The notes under the pieces are model-generated. The model was not told where the DNA came from. It was given only the letters and a program-made list of their open reading frames with translations, and made no database searches. A program made the position numbers and the translations under genes. 64,000 bases of DNA from the NCBI RefSeq assembly GCF_030269925.1, contig NC_085129.1, forward strand, positions 16,483,501 through 16,547,500, in the 5' to 3' direction. This DNA is from Bombyx mori (lineage: Eukaryota > Arthropoda > Insecta > Lepidoptera > Bombycidae). Numbering within the stretch: position 1 is the stretch's first letter; each line of letters begins with the position of its first letter. Positions 43,286 through 53,432 of the stretch are shown piece after piece.

Positions 43286-43870
43286 TTATAGAGAATAAAG
43301 AGAATGAATGCAGAATTCAATAACTTTTTTAATTATGCATGAAAAATACATTAAATCGATTAAAAAACCATTACACAAACTACCATGTATTTGACACAGA
43401 CCCACATAATATACCTATACTATTTTGTTTATTGTTTAAAGTTTGTGGTCAAATTGAGAATAGAGTCATATTGTTTGTCTCTAGTGTATAAGTCTTGTGG
43501 CGAAATCTGTGGTTAAAGAAGTTTAATAGTCTTTTTTGTATTGCTTAGATGGGTGGACGATCTCACTGCCCACCTGGTGTTAAGTGGTTATCGGAGCCCA
43601 TAGACATCAATAACGTAAATACTGCCACCCAGCTTGAAATATGAGTTCTAAGGCCTCAGTATAATTACAACGGCTGTCCCACCCGTCGAACCGAAACGCA
43701 TTACATCTGCGTCACCGCAGAAATAGGCAGGACGGTGTTACCTACCCGTGCGGACTCACAAAACGTCCCACCACCAGTAAATTTGACAATAGAACCATAA
43801 TAATGTTCAAACTTATAATTTCAATTAATTATAGTCGAATTTCGACTACTGGGGACCAATAAGTAGTAGT
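43286..43870. repeat. Repeat G, right part, with a Bm1 insertion
   Basis: tatagagaataaagagaatg, gtttgtggtcaaattgagaa and gtcgaatttcgactactggg parallel 14630-14985; a Bm1 splits it at 43532-43782. Confidence 0.72.
43532..43782 (-). mobile_element. Bm1 SINE, 5'-truncated
   Basis: cttagatgggtggacgatct to aacgtcccaccaccagtaaa, inside repeat G. Confidence 0.87.
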
Positions 43871-44149
43871 ATTTAAATACGTTTACCTTCTCTAGCCCAC
43901 GAAATAGTGTGCTCGAAATAGATTCAAAACCATCGGGAAATACGATTTTCAATAAACATTCGCTATGTTAAAGGAAATGCAATTCAAATATAACGGACAT
44001 TACATTATAACACGCGGCGTTGGGTTGTCGACTTTAAAAAATAATTGCTCCACATACGTATATTTTTATTTTTAGTGACCATATTTATTTGACAAACGTA
44101 GCAATGACATTGTCATAGGATACTTTTATGTATGGTGGTATGATGGTAG

Positions 44150-44280
44150 CTTATTTTGGCTTTGTAAACAGTGGAGCATACGGCCCATTTGACGGTGACT
44201 GGTTAACATCGCTCGTGGACATCGGCAACGCCAGAACAACAGCCGCAGACACACAGGCGGACCGCTGCCTAAAAGCTCTT
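44150..44280 (-). mobile_element. CR1-like LINE 3' tip, diverged
   Basis: gtggagcatacggcccattt, gacatcggcaacgccagaac, cggaccgctgcctaaaagct. Confidence 0.55.
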
Positions 44281-44402
44281 GAAATTGTAATAATAATAAC
44301 TGGAAACAAACCACGCACGATCGTCCAGCCCCAAATTAGGATTCCCAGATAGTCGGAAGACTATCAAAGACTGTTAAATATTTTTCTAAATTTATACATA
44401 TA

Positions 44403-44701
44403 TCTATAAAAAGAAATAAAATTGGAGTGTATGTTTGTAACCATAAAATAACAACTTTTTACTAAATGTGTAACTATGTATACAGTATAGTACATAATAT
44501 ACCAAACTAACATTTTTTTGTAAATTTTGTGTCTGTCTGTCTGTTTGTTCCGGCTAATCTCTGGAACGGCTGGACCGACTTTGACGGGAGTTTCACTGAT
44601 AGGTAGCTGATGATATAAGGAGTAACTTAAGCTACTTAATTTAGAATAGCTTCGCCCCGCGGCTTCACCTAACCTTCAATAACATCGCGGGACTCAGCTA
44701 G
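44403..44701 (+). mobile_element. Non-autonomous Helitron-like element
   Basis: 5' TCTATAAAAAGAAATAAAAT after A, the usual ctggaacggctggaccgact block, and the 3' end cgcgggactcagCTAG before T. Confidence 0.68.
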
Positions 44702-44702
44702 T

Positions 44703-44783
44703 AGATAATAAACGTGGGAACCGAACCCATGACCCTCGACGCATCAGTCAGGACTGCTAACTACCGCACCACCGAGTCAGCTT
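44703..44783 (-). repeat. tRNA-like SINE head or tRNA pseudogene
   Basis: The minus strand reads a D-loop-like ggtggtgcggtagttagcag and a B-box-like ATGGGTTCGGTTCCCACG about 35 bp later, but the acceptor ends do not pair cleanly. Probably a SINE head. Confidence 0.5.
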
Positions 44784-45123
44784 AACTAAAATGAAACTTT
44801 ACAAATGATTATTTTAATGGTAATGCGCTATTTATAAATCTACTATAGGTAATGTATTATTAATTACCTCGAAAACGGTAGGATGTTAAAGGAATTTTCC
44901 AATTCGTAATCTTCAGCTAAAAATATACTGAAGTTCCTTTAGAAGAACCCTCGATAATTATTGTTTAAAATTAATTATAATGAATTTTTTTTTTGGGTTT
45001 TACTGCAGTTATAACGTAACTAAAAACCGTCTGGCCGTAACTGGAATGTCCCCTTAGCCCTTAGGCTACCAGGGAATAGTAGATAAAAAAAAGCAATTGT
45101 TTTAGACTTTTTTATTCAAAAGT
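44784..45123. other. Intronic spacer
   Basis: AT-rich; a scrap of BMC1-like text (cttaggctaccagggaatag) lies at about 45061. Confidence 0.35.
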
Positions 45124-45529
45124 TTTTTTTTGTTGCATAAATGGGTGGACGATCTCACAGCCCACCTGGTTTAAGTGGTTACCGGAACCCATAGACATCT
45201 ACAACGTAAATGCTGTATATATTTACAACGGATGCCCCACCCTACAAACCGAAACGCATTACTGCTTCACGGCAGAAATGGGTAGGGTGGTGGTACCTAC
45301 CCGTGCGGATTCACAGGATGTTCTACCACCAGTAATTACGCAAATTATAATTTTGCGGGTTTGATTTTTATTACACGATGTTATTCCTTCACCGTGGAAG
45401 CCGATCGTGGACATTTGTTAAGTACGTATTTCATTAGAAAAATTGGTACCCGCCTGCGGGATTCGAACACCGGTGCATCGCTACATACGAATGCACCGGA
45501 CGTCTTATCCTTTAGGCCACGACGACTTC
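45124..45529 (-). mobile_element. Bm1 SINE, nearly full length
   Basis: ttgcataaatgggtggacga to cctttaggccacgacgactt, with an internal deletion after acgtaaatgctgtatata. Confidence 0.9.
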
Positions 45530-45934
45530 TAGGTTGGCCAAGCATTGTACAATCAACGAGACTACATTTGTACCGTGAAAATGCAACAAAATTTTTATTA
45601 CTAGTTAACGCCGACGCACAACCCTATGATACAGGCGTTTAATGAAGAAAATATCAGTTATTCGGATCTATGAATGTCTCAAGATCACAGCGACATCGAA
45701 GCAATTAGCAGTCAACACTTCGTGACAGCTGCCCACTAGTCGTCATGAAGCCAATGTGGGATATATTCAACTCACGGCTAATGGAAGATAGGTAGGTGAA
45801 ATAAGCGACAACCCTATTGCAAGATTACGTCATAAATCTTATTATTTGTGTAACAGGCATTCAGGGCCACCTTGTTACTTTGAAACGAAAAAAAAATGTA
45901 ATACCATACAGTATAATTTTACCTCACTTTACTT
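45530..45934. other. Spacer
   Basis: No recognised feature. Confidence 0.4.
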
Positions 45935-45995
45935 CAGAGGAAGAGGAAGAGGTGGACCTAACAAGAAATGAATGGATTGCGTGAAAGACGATATA
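45935..45995 (+). mobile_element. RTE-like LINE scrap
   Basis: agaggaagaggaagaggtgg and gaatggattgcgtgaaagac match the same C-terminal tail as at 104-430. Confidence 0.45.
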
Positions 45996-45998
45996 TTT

Positions 45999-46126
45999 TT
46001 TTATTGCTTAGGTTAGTGGACGAGCTCACAGACCAGCTGGTGTTAAGTGGTTACTGAAGCCCATAGACATCAATAACGTAAATGCGCCACCCACCTTGAG
46101 ATATAAGTTCTAAGGTCTCATGTATA
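45999..46126 (-). mobile_element. Bm1 SINE, left part (split by maT)
   Basis: cttaggttagtggacgagct to taaggtctcatgtata. The copy continues at 47367-47459 (gttacaacagaagccccacc to acccgtgtggactga). Confidence 0.85.
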
Positions 46127-47364
46127 CTTAGTCTGGCCATAAATACTGTTACAATTAAAAATAAACAAAATATTACATTTGAATTTGGAATCTGTCATTT
46201 TTATATGATTACTCATTGAGTTTTCTCATTTTGGCGCCAATACATTGTACAATATTTTGCGATATTAAAATGGAGTGGGGTGATAAAGAGAACCGAATCG
46301 CTGTGATTGCATTACACAAAGTAGGTATGGAGCCAAATGCAATTTTTAAAACTCTCCATACGCTTGGTATTAGTAAAATGTTTGTGTACCGGGCGATTAA
46401 TAGGTGCAATGAGACCTCCTCTGTTTGTGACAGAAAAAGATCTGGCCGTCCACGTAGTGTTCGTACAAAAAAGGTGGTCAAAGCAGTAAGGGAAAGAATT
46501 CGAAGAAATCCTGTCCGAAAGCAAAAGATTTTATCTCGGGAGATGAAGATAGCACCTAGAACCATGTCGTGTATTTTAAAAGATGACTTAGGACTTGCAG
46601 CCTATAAGAGACGTACTGGTCATTTCTTAACTGATAATTTAAAAGAGAATAGGGTGGTAAAATCGAAACAACTACTGAAGCGGTACGCAAAGGGAGGTCA
46701 TAGAAATTTTTTGTTTACGGATGAGAAAATTTTTACAATTGAGCAACACTTTAACAAACAAAATGACCGTATTTATGCTCAAAGCTCTTAGCTATGAAGC
46801 AGTGACTGAGCCATACTTTTGTGAAAAAGGTATCAAAACATCGGCACAAGTGTATCAAGATACCATTCTTGAGAAGGTAGGGAAGCCCCTTAACAACACC
46901 ATGTTCAATAATCAAGAATGGTCCTTCCAGCAAGACTCGGCGCCAAGTCATAAAGCTCGGTCTACGCAGTCTTGGTTAGAAACGAACGTTTCGGACTTCA
47001 TCAGAGCTGAAGACTGGCCGTCGTCTAGTCCCGATCTTAATCCGCTGGATTATTATTATTCTACTATTTCTAGAGAGTACGGCTTGCTCTAAGCGCCATG
47101 ATAATTTGGAGTCCCTAAAACAATCCGTACGATTGGCAGTGAAAAATTTTCCCATGGAAAGAGTGCGTGCTTCTATTGATAACTGGCCTCAACATTTAAA
47201 GGACTGTATTGCAGCCAATGGAGACCACTTCGAATAAGCTTTTTATATTTTAAATTGTTTTATATTTATGTATTAAACTGTAAACACTGTAAAAGTAATA
47301 AATGTTGTTATTTGCCATAGATTTTTTTGTTTTCCTTTGTAACAGTATTTATGGCCAGACTAAG
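46127..47364 (+). mobile_element. maT-type Tc1/mariner element, 1238 bp
   Basis: Terminal inverted repeats cttagtctggccataaatac and gtatttatggccagactaag, each next to a TA duplication. It landed in a Bm1: removing one TA restores the Bm1 text ctcatgtata-gttacaac. Confidence 0.9.
46270..47237 (+). pseudogene. maT (DD37D) transposase, broken
   Basis: The first frame (46270-46791) starts MEWGDKENRIAVIALHKVG, carries two HTH-like segments and the first catalytic Asp in LFTDEK, and stops after IYAQSS. An apparent internal deletion plus frameshift follows. The second frame (to 47092) has the second Asp in FQQDSAPSHK and the third in SSPDLNPLDY, 37 residues apart, which defines the DD37D maT group. 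Another shift then leads to the genuine C-terminus (SKRHDNLESLK to AANGDHFE, TAA at 47235-47237). At least two frame breaks make it inactive. Confidence 0.9.
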
Positions 47365-47366
47365 TA

Positions 47367-47459
47367 GTTACAACAGAAGCCCCACCCTTCAAGCCGAAAC
47401 GCATTACTGCTTTACGGTAGAAATAGGCAGGGTGGTGGTACCTACCCGTGTGGACTGAA
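47367..47459 (-). mobile_element. Bm1 SINE, right part (split by maT)
   Basis: Continuation of 45999-46126 after the transposon. Confidence 0.85.
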
Positions 47460-47461
47460 AT

Positions 47462-47765
47462 AATTTGAAATTTTTGTAATGAATTACGTACTCAGTAAAT
47501 GTTCACGATTGACTTACACGGTGAAGGAATAACATCGTGTAATAAAAATCAAACCGGAAAAATTTTAATTTGCGTAATTTCTGGTGGTAGGACCTCTTGT
47601 GAGTCCGCACGGGTAGGTACCACCGCCCTGCCTATTTCTGCCGTGGAGCAGTAATGCGATTCGGTTCGAAGGGTGGGGCAGCCGTTGTAAATATACTTGA
47701 GACCTCCAGTAACCACTTAACACCAGGTGGGCTGTGAGCTCGTCCACCCTACTAAGCAACAAAAA
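47462..47765 (+). mobile_element. Bm1 SINE, 5'-truncated
   Basis: tttttgtaatgaattacgta to the tail ctaagcaacaaaaac; opposite in orientation to the adjacent split copy, with an internal deletion after acttgagacct. Confidence 0.88.
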
Positions 47766-47789
47766 CATTCTTTGCTTTTCGCGATCCAT

Positions 47790-47866
47790 AAACGTCCATG
47801 GGCGACATTAACCACTCACCATCAGGTGGGCGTATGCTTGTCTGCCTATAACGGCAATAAAAAAAA
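47790..47866 (+). mobile_element. CR1-like LINE 3' tip
   Basis: gtccatgggcgacattaacc, tgcttgtctgcctataacgg, then caataaaaaaa. Confidence 0.7.
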
Positions 47867-47957
47867 CGCTAGCCCTAGCAAGAGCAGTGCTTCGTTGAAT
47901 CTACCACCGGATCGAAAACGCGACGCACTGAGATGATCCGGCGAGAAAATCAGAGGG
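47867..47957 (-). mobile_element. BMC1-like LINE fragment
   Basis: agccctagcaagagcagtgc to atccggcgagaaaatcagag, directly abutting the CR1-like tip. Confidence 0.7.
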
Positions 47958-48125
47958 TACTATTATTTTATAAGTACCTACATATTATTATTATGATTAG
48001 TACGATATATGCAACCCAGAGTCGGTCTTCTTAACTTTTGTTAACCTTAAAAAAAACTGACCCAAATATTATTTTCTTCTCATAAACATAATTAAAACAA
48101 CTTTTACAGTTTAACCTGGCTATTT

Positions 48126-48540
48126 TTTTAAGCTATTGCATAGCTTTTATCGCGGGCTTTTGTGCGCGGCAACCGAATCAAGAAATTCCGTAACGAAAAT
48201 AAAACCTAACACACCCCCCTCCGCTTACCATGTACCTCACGTTCAACAAGTTCACACCTTGCGCTTGTGTAGTGTTTGTGAATATGCGTGCGGCGTGACG
48301 TCACACTGCATGCACATCATGAAAAAAGTCTGCCCATCTCTCTCTCGCGCGGTCTAGCTTATGAGTGTGAAGAGGACAATTAATGTTTTTCTTTTGTTAA
48401 TGTTTATAAATATAGAGTGGATCTTATTTTATTATTGTTTTAATATTAAATTATTATTGTCTAATTATAATTGTATAAGCTGATAAAAAATACTATGCAA
48501 TAGCTTTACCGCAGCAGTCCCCGAGTACCACACGTGGTTT
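48126..48540. mobile_element. MITE C, copy 2
   Basis: aagctattgcatagctttta at the left and actatgcaatagctttaccg at the right; same interior as 25164-25590 (gtctgcccatctctctctcg, tagcttatgagtgtgaagag). Confidence 0.72.
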
Positions 48541-49079
48541 TTTTTTGTACCTAAATACATATTATGTACGTCGACAAACGACAACCTCAACTGTCAGTGG
48601 ACCACTAACACCAACATACGTACTTCACTACGTAAAACACTTTAAAATATTTAGTATGAAAATGATTAGATAACGTTTTGGAAATTGCATAATATTCAAT
48701 TGTTTTTTGGCTCTAAAAAACAAAAAAAAAAAAATGCTATTTCGAAAAGGGATATGTCGCATATTTTGTCAAATACATTTTTTCATATACATGTAGTTTT
48801 GAGGCTCACCTACACCCATTTTATAATAATTCCAGTAATTTGCTAATTAACCCTAAAATATATCTCAAAAGTTAATATTTTAAAATTTACACTGCTCTAG
48901 AAAATAATCAGTTTTTTTTTATTTCCTGAACATTTTACATTGTCAGAGATGTGCCCTTTTCGAAATTGCATATTCATTTAAATAAATTATCTAATAACAA
49001 AATCAATGTGGGAACCCGAAATTGTAATCTCAATTAATATGACCATAATTTAATGACCAAAAAAAATAATTAATCAAAT
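48541..49079. other. AT-rich spacer
   Basis: No feature recognised. Confidence 0.4.
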
Positions 49080-49335
49080 TAATTTCGATATTTAAATTTA
49101 AAACCCCAAAAACCCGAAGACGTTATGGAAACGCTTCTAAAAACGGTAAAAGGGGTCGTCAAGAATGGGGTGCTGAGTGAGGATAAAAAGTTGTAAGGGT
49201 CCCGTCGGGCGCGGGTCGTCGACCTTAGGGGCGCCACTGAAATAGACCGCGTGGGGGTCTCTGAACACGTGTTGGACTTGGTTATATTTGGAACAAGAGA
49301 GAATACGGCGCACCGACACATTTCTCAGAATCCCG
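49080..49335. other. GC-rich, coding-like patch of unknown origin
   Basis: Two strands are open here. Plus: KPEDVMETLLKTVKGVVKNG then a stop. Minus: RRILSCSKYNQVQHVFRDPH, SGAPKVDDPRPTG. No splice sites or family are recognised; possibly a retrocopy or TE exon relic. Confidence 0.3.
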
Positions 49336-49439
49336 CTAGCAAGTACCAATTTTTCTAATGAAATACGTTACCCCCCTTACGCATATCGTCTTTCATCCAA
49401 CAATTTTTATTATACACATACATATATTTAATATACATC

Positions 49440-49556
49440 CATAACCCTGGAAAAGACATTTATATTTATCATACAAATATCTTCCCTTGGCGGAATTCGA
49501 ACCCGCGACCCCCTTGTGTAGTGACCATGTCACTTACCACTACACCAGACGGCCGT
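49440..49556 (-). mobile_element. tRNA-derived SINE head (second family)
   Basis: Minus strand: GGCCGTCTGGTGTAGTGGTA (A-box region) and CGCGGGTTCGAATTCCGCC (B-box), then aagggaagatatttgtatga. The tRNA-like part is followed by an unrelated tail, so it is a SINE, not a tRNA gene. Confidence 0.62.
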
Positions 49557-49635
49557 TTTTGCCCGCGACTTCGTCCGCGTGGAATAGTTACTTTGGCATA
49601 ACGCAAAATTTTACCCGCGACTTCATTTACGTAGA
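49557..49635. repeat. Lepidopteran TE scrap
   Basis: The motif cccgcgacttcgtccgcgtg appears in many lepidopteran repeats; a diverged second copy (cccgcgacttcatttacgta) is 50 bp downstream. Confidence 0.45.
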
Positions 49636-50068
49636 AGTCGTCGTGGCCTAAAGGATAAGACGTCCGGTGCATTCGTATGTAGCGATGCAACGGTGTTCGA
49701 ATCCCGCAGGCGGGTACCAATTTTTCTAATGAAATACGTACTTAACAAATGTTTACGATTGACTTCCACGGTGAAGGAATAACGTCGTGTAATAAAAATC
49801 TAATCGACAAAATTATAATTTGAGTAAATAATGGTGGTAGGACGTGTTGTGAGTCCGCACAGGTAGGTACCAGCACCCTGCCTATTGCTGCCGTGAAGCA
49901 GTAACGCCTTTCAGTTCGAAGGGTGGGGCAGCCGTTGTAACTATGACCTTAGAACTCATATCTCAAGGTGGGTGGCGTCATTTACGTTGTAGTTGTCTAT
50001 ATACTCCAGTAACCACTTAGCACCAGGTGGGCTGTGAGCTCGTCCACCTATCTATGCAATAAAAAAAT
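49636..50068 (+). mobile_element. Bm1 SINE, full length
   Basis: gtcgtcgtggcctaaaggat to ctatgcaataaaaaaatc; head B-box-like tgttcgaatcccgcaggcgg. Confidence 0.92.
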
Positions 50069-50105
50069 CAAAAAAATCTTTACAGACCACATTCCCCATG
50101 AATAT

Positions 50106-50362
50106 AATTTGGGGGGTGAAAGGGGTGGTCAAGCGACATTTCGCTTAGCATGCGACATTTATCTTTGTAATTAAAGGTCCTTTAAAGTGGATATCAGCAT
50201 CAACAGTTCGATGTATTTTATTGAACTTCAATTAATTTTGCTCTATTCGTTTTTGTTATGATATTATTAATTTTCCAAAATTTAAACTTTATATGGCTCT
50301 CCTGTGTTTTTGCAAAAATGTCGCTTGAAAAAGAAACAGCCTTCCACCCCTCCACATACATA
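50106..50362. mobile_element. Fold-back MITE B
   Basis: gggggtgaaaggggtggtca to aaaaagaaacagccttccac; internal cttcaattaattttgctcta. Confidence 0.72.
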
Positions 50363-50786
50363 CGAGTATATACAGATTGTACAGGTTCGTTTTATGTAGA
50401 ATTAATCTACGTCTGTCTTTAATCTTTAAAAAAGCGGCCACGAATGGAGTTCGCGATGAATTATTTTAATATAAAAAAAAGTATTGCCACTCCACGCCAT
50501 CCTAATTCTGACTCGTAAAAAAATCCGTATATCATCCGCTTGTTGTAGCTATGCTTCGAAATCGCTTGTCATAGTTGTTAGACTAATGTGGTATTAATTA
50601 TGAGAGGGTTTCATTTCATTTAGTTAATAAATCAGTTTCAAAATTACAGATTTATATTTTAAGATGAAAATCCTTATATATTTTTCTCTTTGTATTTCAT
50701 TATCGCAAAATCTTCACAAACGATAATATAATACTTATTGGAAATTTTTGTTTTATTTTACTAGCATCATTGGCAAACATACGGCC
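50363..50786. other. Spacer
   Basis: No feature recognised. Confidence 0.4.
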
Positions 50787-50850
50787 CAACTCATATCTCA
50801 AGATCTATGGGCTCCGGTAACCACTTAGCTCGTCCACTCATCTATGCAAA
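50787..50850 (+). mobile_element. Bm1 SINE tail scrap
   Basis: actcatatctcaagatctat to cactcatctatgcaaaaata; a CR1-like scrap (ctcatggacatcagcatagg) follows at about 50890. Confidence 0.6.
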
Positions 50851-51181
50851 AATAATAATGAAAAAAAAACCTCAAAGTTAATCGCCATCGCTCATGGACA
50901 TCAGCATAGGCACAACTAAGCCGCTGCCCACTGTCCATGGCTTTGGAAAAATTAAAACAAATATAAATTATTATGCATACTATGATTTCAAAAGTTACAA
51001 ATATTAAAAAAAAAAAAACATTTCCGCTCTATCAGCGATGTTGTTCTAAGAAAGCGGACACGTAGCCTCGCTTCTGCGAATTTAAACACACTTATATCAT
51101 ATTTTATTATTGTTTGGTTTGGTTAAGCTATTGTCACATCGAAAATTACTTGTACGAGTATAGATAGATATTATAACGATA

Positions 51182-51366
51182 CTAGCTGTCCCGGCAAACG
51201 TTGTATTGCCATATAAATTATTTCTAGGAAAGATACCTAAATCTGAATCTAAACCATCCAGAGCACCACCCAAATGCATACAAAAAAAAAAACATTCAAA
51301 TCGGTCGAACCGTTTAGGAGTTTAGTGACAAAAACACGCACAGAAGAAATATATAGGATATAAAGA
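51182..51366 (-). mobile_element. Non-autonomous Helitron-like element
   Basis: On the minus strand it starts TCTTTATATCCTATATATTT and ends acgtttgccgggacagCTAG before T. The cggttcgaccgatttgaatg region is typical of lepidopteran Helitrons. Confidence 0.68.
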
Positions 51367-51483
51367 TGGAATACTTCAGAATAAGTAAACAATAAAATAC
51401 TTATGTAATTGTGTTTTGCGTGATTTAATAAAATCTATCTAAAAAATAGAAAATAATTTTAATATATTTTGAATTAAAAATAA

Positions 51484-51730
51484 TGTAAGAAAAAAATATT
51501 TTATTGTAAAAAAGCGTGGGGTGCTTTTGGTGGGGTGGATATTATCAAAATAACCCTTCTACTCATATCTGTTCATAAAATATTTATAACCACTGATACC
51601 ATACACCCCACGATTTTTCTACAATAAAACCATTTTTTCTTAAACTATGTTTAATTCAAATTTATTAAAATTTGTTTTCTATTTTTTAGTTGGATTTTCT
51701 ATAAAAGCGTATTTTTTTAGGTTTTTTAAA
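51484..51730. repeat. Dispersed repeat E, copy 2
   Basis: aatattttattgtaaaaaag, cgtggggtgcttttggt and an inverted partner accccacgatttttctacaa about 100 bp on, then ttttttagttggattttcta as at 13620-13840. Confidence 0.6.
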
Positions 51731-51850
51731 CTATTATTTATTTTTAATTTTTCGTTGAAGTTGAATACGTTTTGAAGGTGGTCAAAATCATGTTCAAAGA
51801 TTCCGTTACATACATACGTCTGACGCTAACAAAACGTATTAAAAAAACAA
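51731..51850. repeat. Dispersed repeat F, inverted copy
   Basis: acgttttgaaggtggtcaaa and catgttcaaagattccgtta mirror the text at 13110-13200. Confidence 0.5.
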
Positions 51851-51984
51851 TATTTAAAGACTTTAATTTCTGTTAAAAATAATAATTAGTGGCTATCGTA
51901 AAACACAAGATAATTGTCACATGCCTGAATCGCGCTAACGAAATTTTCAAGGTAAGATTGCATATCGCACGTTTAAACTAAAGT

Positions 51985-52390
51985 GGTTGTGAGATCAGCT
52001 CACGGGGCTCAAGCCTGACGATGTTGTTAACACGAACCCTAGCAAGAGCAGTGATTCGCAAAATCTAACACCGGATCGGAAACACGACCCACTGAGAAGA
52101 TCCGGCCAGAAACTCAGTGGGCTGTGTCTGTGGGTTAATTCGCTCGTCGAGCCCTTCGTCGCAAGCGACGGGTTCGACGAGGACAGTGACCGGTGCTTGG
52201 GATACCTAAAAGCACCGTTAGTGGATCAGGAGGATCGGAAATGACGTATTTTAGGCGACGTCGACTGTTTACCATTTGGTCCGCGGATCGGCTATGTAGT
52301 TTCCGGCGGCCACGATGAGAGGATTCTCATATCGTACCGCTTTATCGAAGTAAGCGGCGGCGGTCAAGTTCATATCGAAGGTAATGTTTT
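51985..52390 (-). mobile_element. BMC1-like LINE 3' end with coding remnant
   Basis: Longest copy here. The minus strand encodes FDMNLTAAAYFDKAVRYENP and LIVAAGNYIADPRTKW; after a small frameshift come SRRRLKYVISDPPDPLTV and the Arg-rich end, then the 3' UTR to ccccgtgagctgatctc. This copy fixes the true strand of the whole family in the window. Confidence 0.8.
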
Positions 52391-52599
52391 TTTTTAATCT
52401 TATCCCGGATATATTGAGTTAGGATGGTCCTCTATGGAAAATGGTCGTCACTTTTAAATAGGAAGGAAGCATAAAATCAACAAGTGCAAGGAATAACATT
52501 GTAACTGTAATTTTGGCTAAACATCAGTTACAATGTTATTCTTTGCATACATATATATGTATCGAAATAAATACAAATATTACGTTACGAAAATTCAGA

Positions 52600-52890
52600 A
52601 CAACATTATATTTCACTCTCCAATGGTACGGTACGGCCACTTAAGCCTCAAACCATCAGGCTACGTCGGAAATATATGGCCAAGCCACAACGCACCAACC
52701 AGGCCCAAGATCCTGCGGTAGGCCCAAAAATAGGGCGGATATGAAGGAGAATAACCTGACCCAGATCGATGCCGAAGACCGGACAAAGTGGAGGAGTTTA
52801 AGAAGAGAAACAGACTCTGGTAATAGACCAGAAAAACGCTGGGAAGAAGAACAAGACCAGTCGAGTGGTAGACTAGAATCTTGTACCAAA
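52600..52890 (+). mobile_element. RTE-like LINE 3' remnant
   Basis: The plus strand reads MKENNLTQIDAEDRTKWRSL, then RRETDSGNRPEKRWEEEQDQ: the AEDR-x-KWR C-terminal signature of RTE-type polymerases. Confidence 0.68.
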
Positions 52891-52954
52891 AAACCCTTTG
52901 GCTTTTATTTTACATGCCATTCGGTGGCTCCGAAAAGGTGGTCTTAGTGTGAAC

Positions 52955-53060
52955 TCAAATTTGTATGGAGTTGGAACAGCTTCCCTACGTTTGCCGCTAG
53001 GGGCGCTGTGTTATCTCCATACAAAATTGAGTTAACTTTTACGCGATCGAGAACGTTAGA
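52955..53060. mobile_element. Fold-back MITE A, left arm truncated
   Basis: gtgaactcaaatttgtatgg, core gccgctaggggcgctgtgtt, complete right arm cttttacgcgatcgagaacg. Confidence 0.82.
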
Positions 53061-53186
53061 AAACTCGCAATAAGCAATCTGGCCTCCCGACGTGAATACA
53101 ATTCAATTACCTAACAAATTAGAATCAAATTGCATTGGCACACTAGACTCTTTATCTTCCAACAGAACGAATCGCTTTGAGATTAT

Positions 53187-53432
53187 TCTTTTTATTGCTT
53201 AGATTGAAGAACGAGTTCATGGTCCACCTGGTGTTAAATGGTTACCGGAGCCCATAGACATCTACAACGTAGCTGCCGCCACCCATCTTGAGACATGAGT
53301 TCAGTTTTTACAGTACAACGGCTGTCCCACCTTTCAAATCGAAACGCATTACTGCTTCACGGCAGAAACAGGCGTGGTACCTACCCGCGGGAACTCAAAA
53401 CACGGCGTATAATACCACCAGCAAAAACTACT
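53187..53432 (-). mobile_element. Bm1 SINE, 5'-truncated
   Basis: cttagattgaagaacgagtt to gcgtataataccaccagcaa. Confidence 0.85.

Noticed and set aside
44703..44783. Functional tRNA
   Set aside because: B-box-like sequence is present, but acceptor and anticodon stems do not pair convincingly; more likely a SINE head.
46270..46791. Domesticated host gene from the transposase N-terminus
   Set aside because: It sits within intact TIRs and TA duplications and stops at a deletion; no sign of host exons.
49440..49556. Functional tRNA on the minus strand
   Set aside because: The tRNA-like head runs straight into a SINE-type tail.
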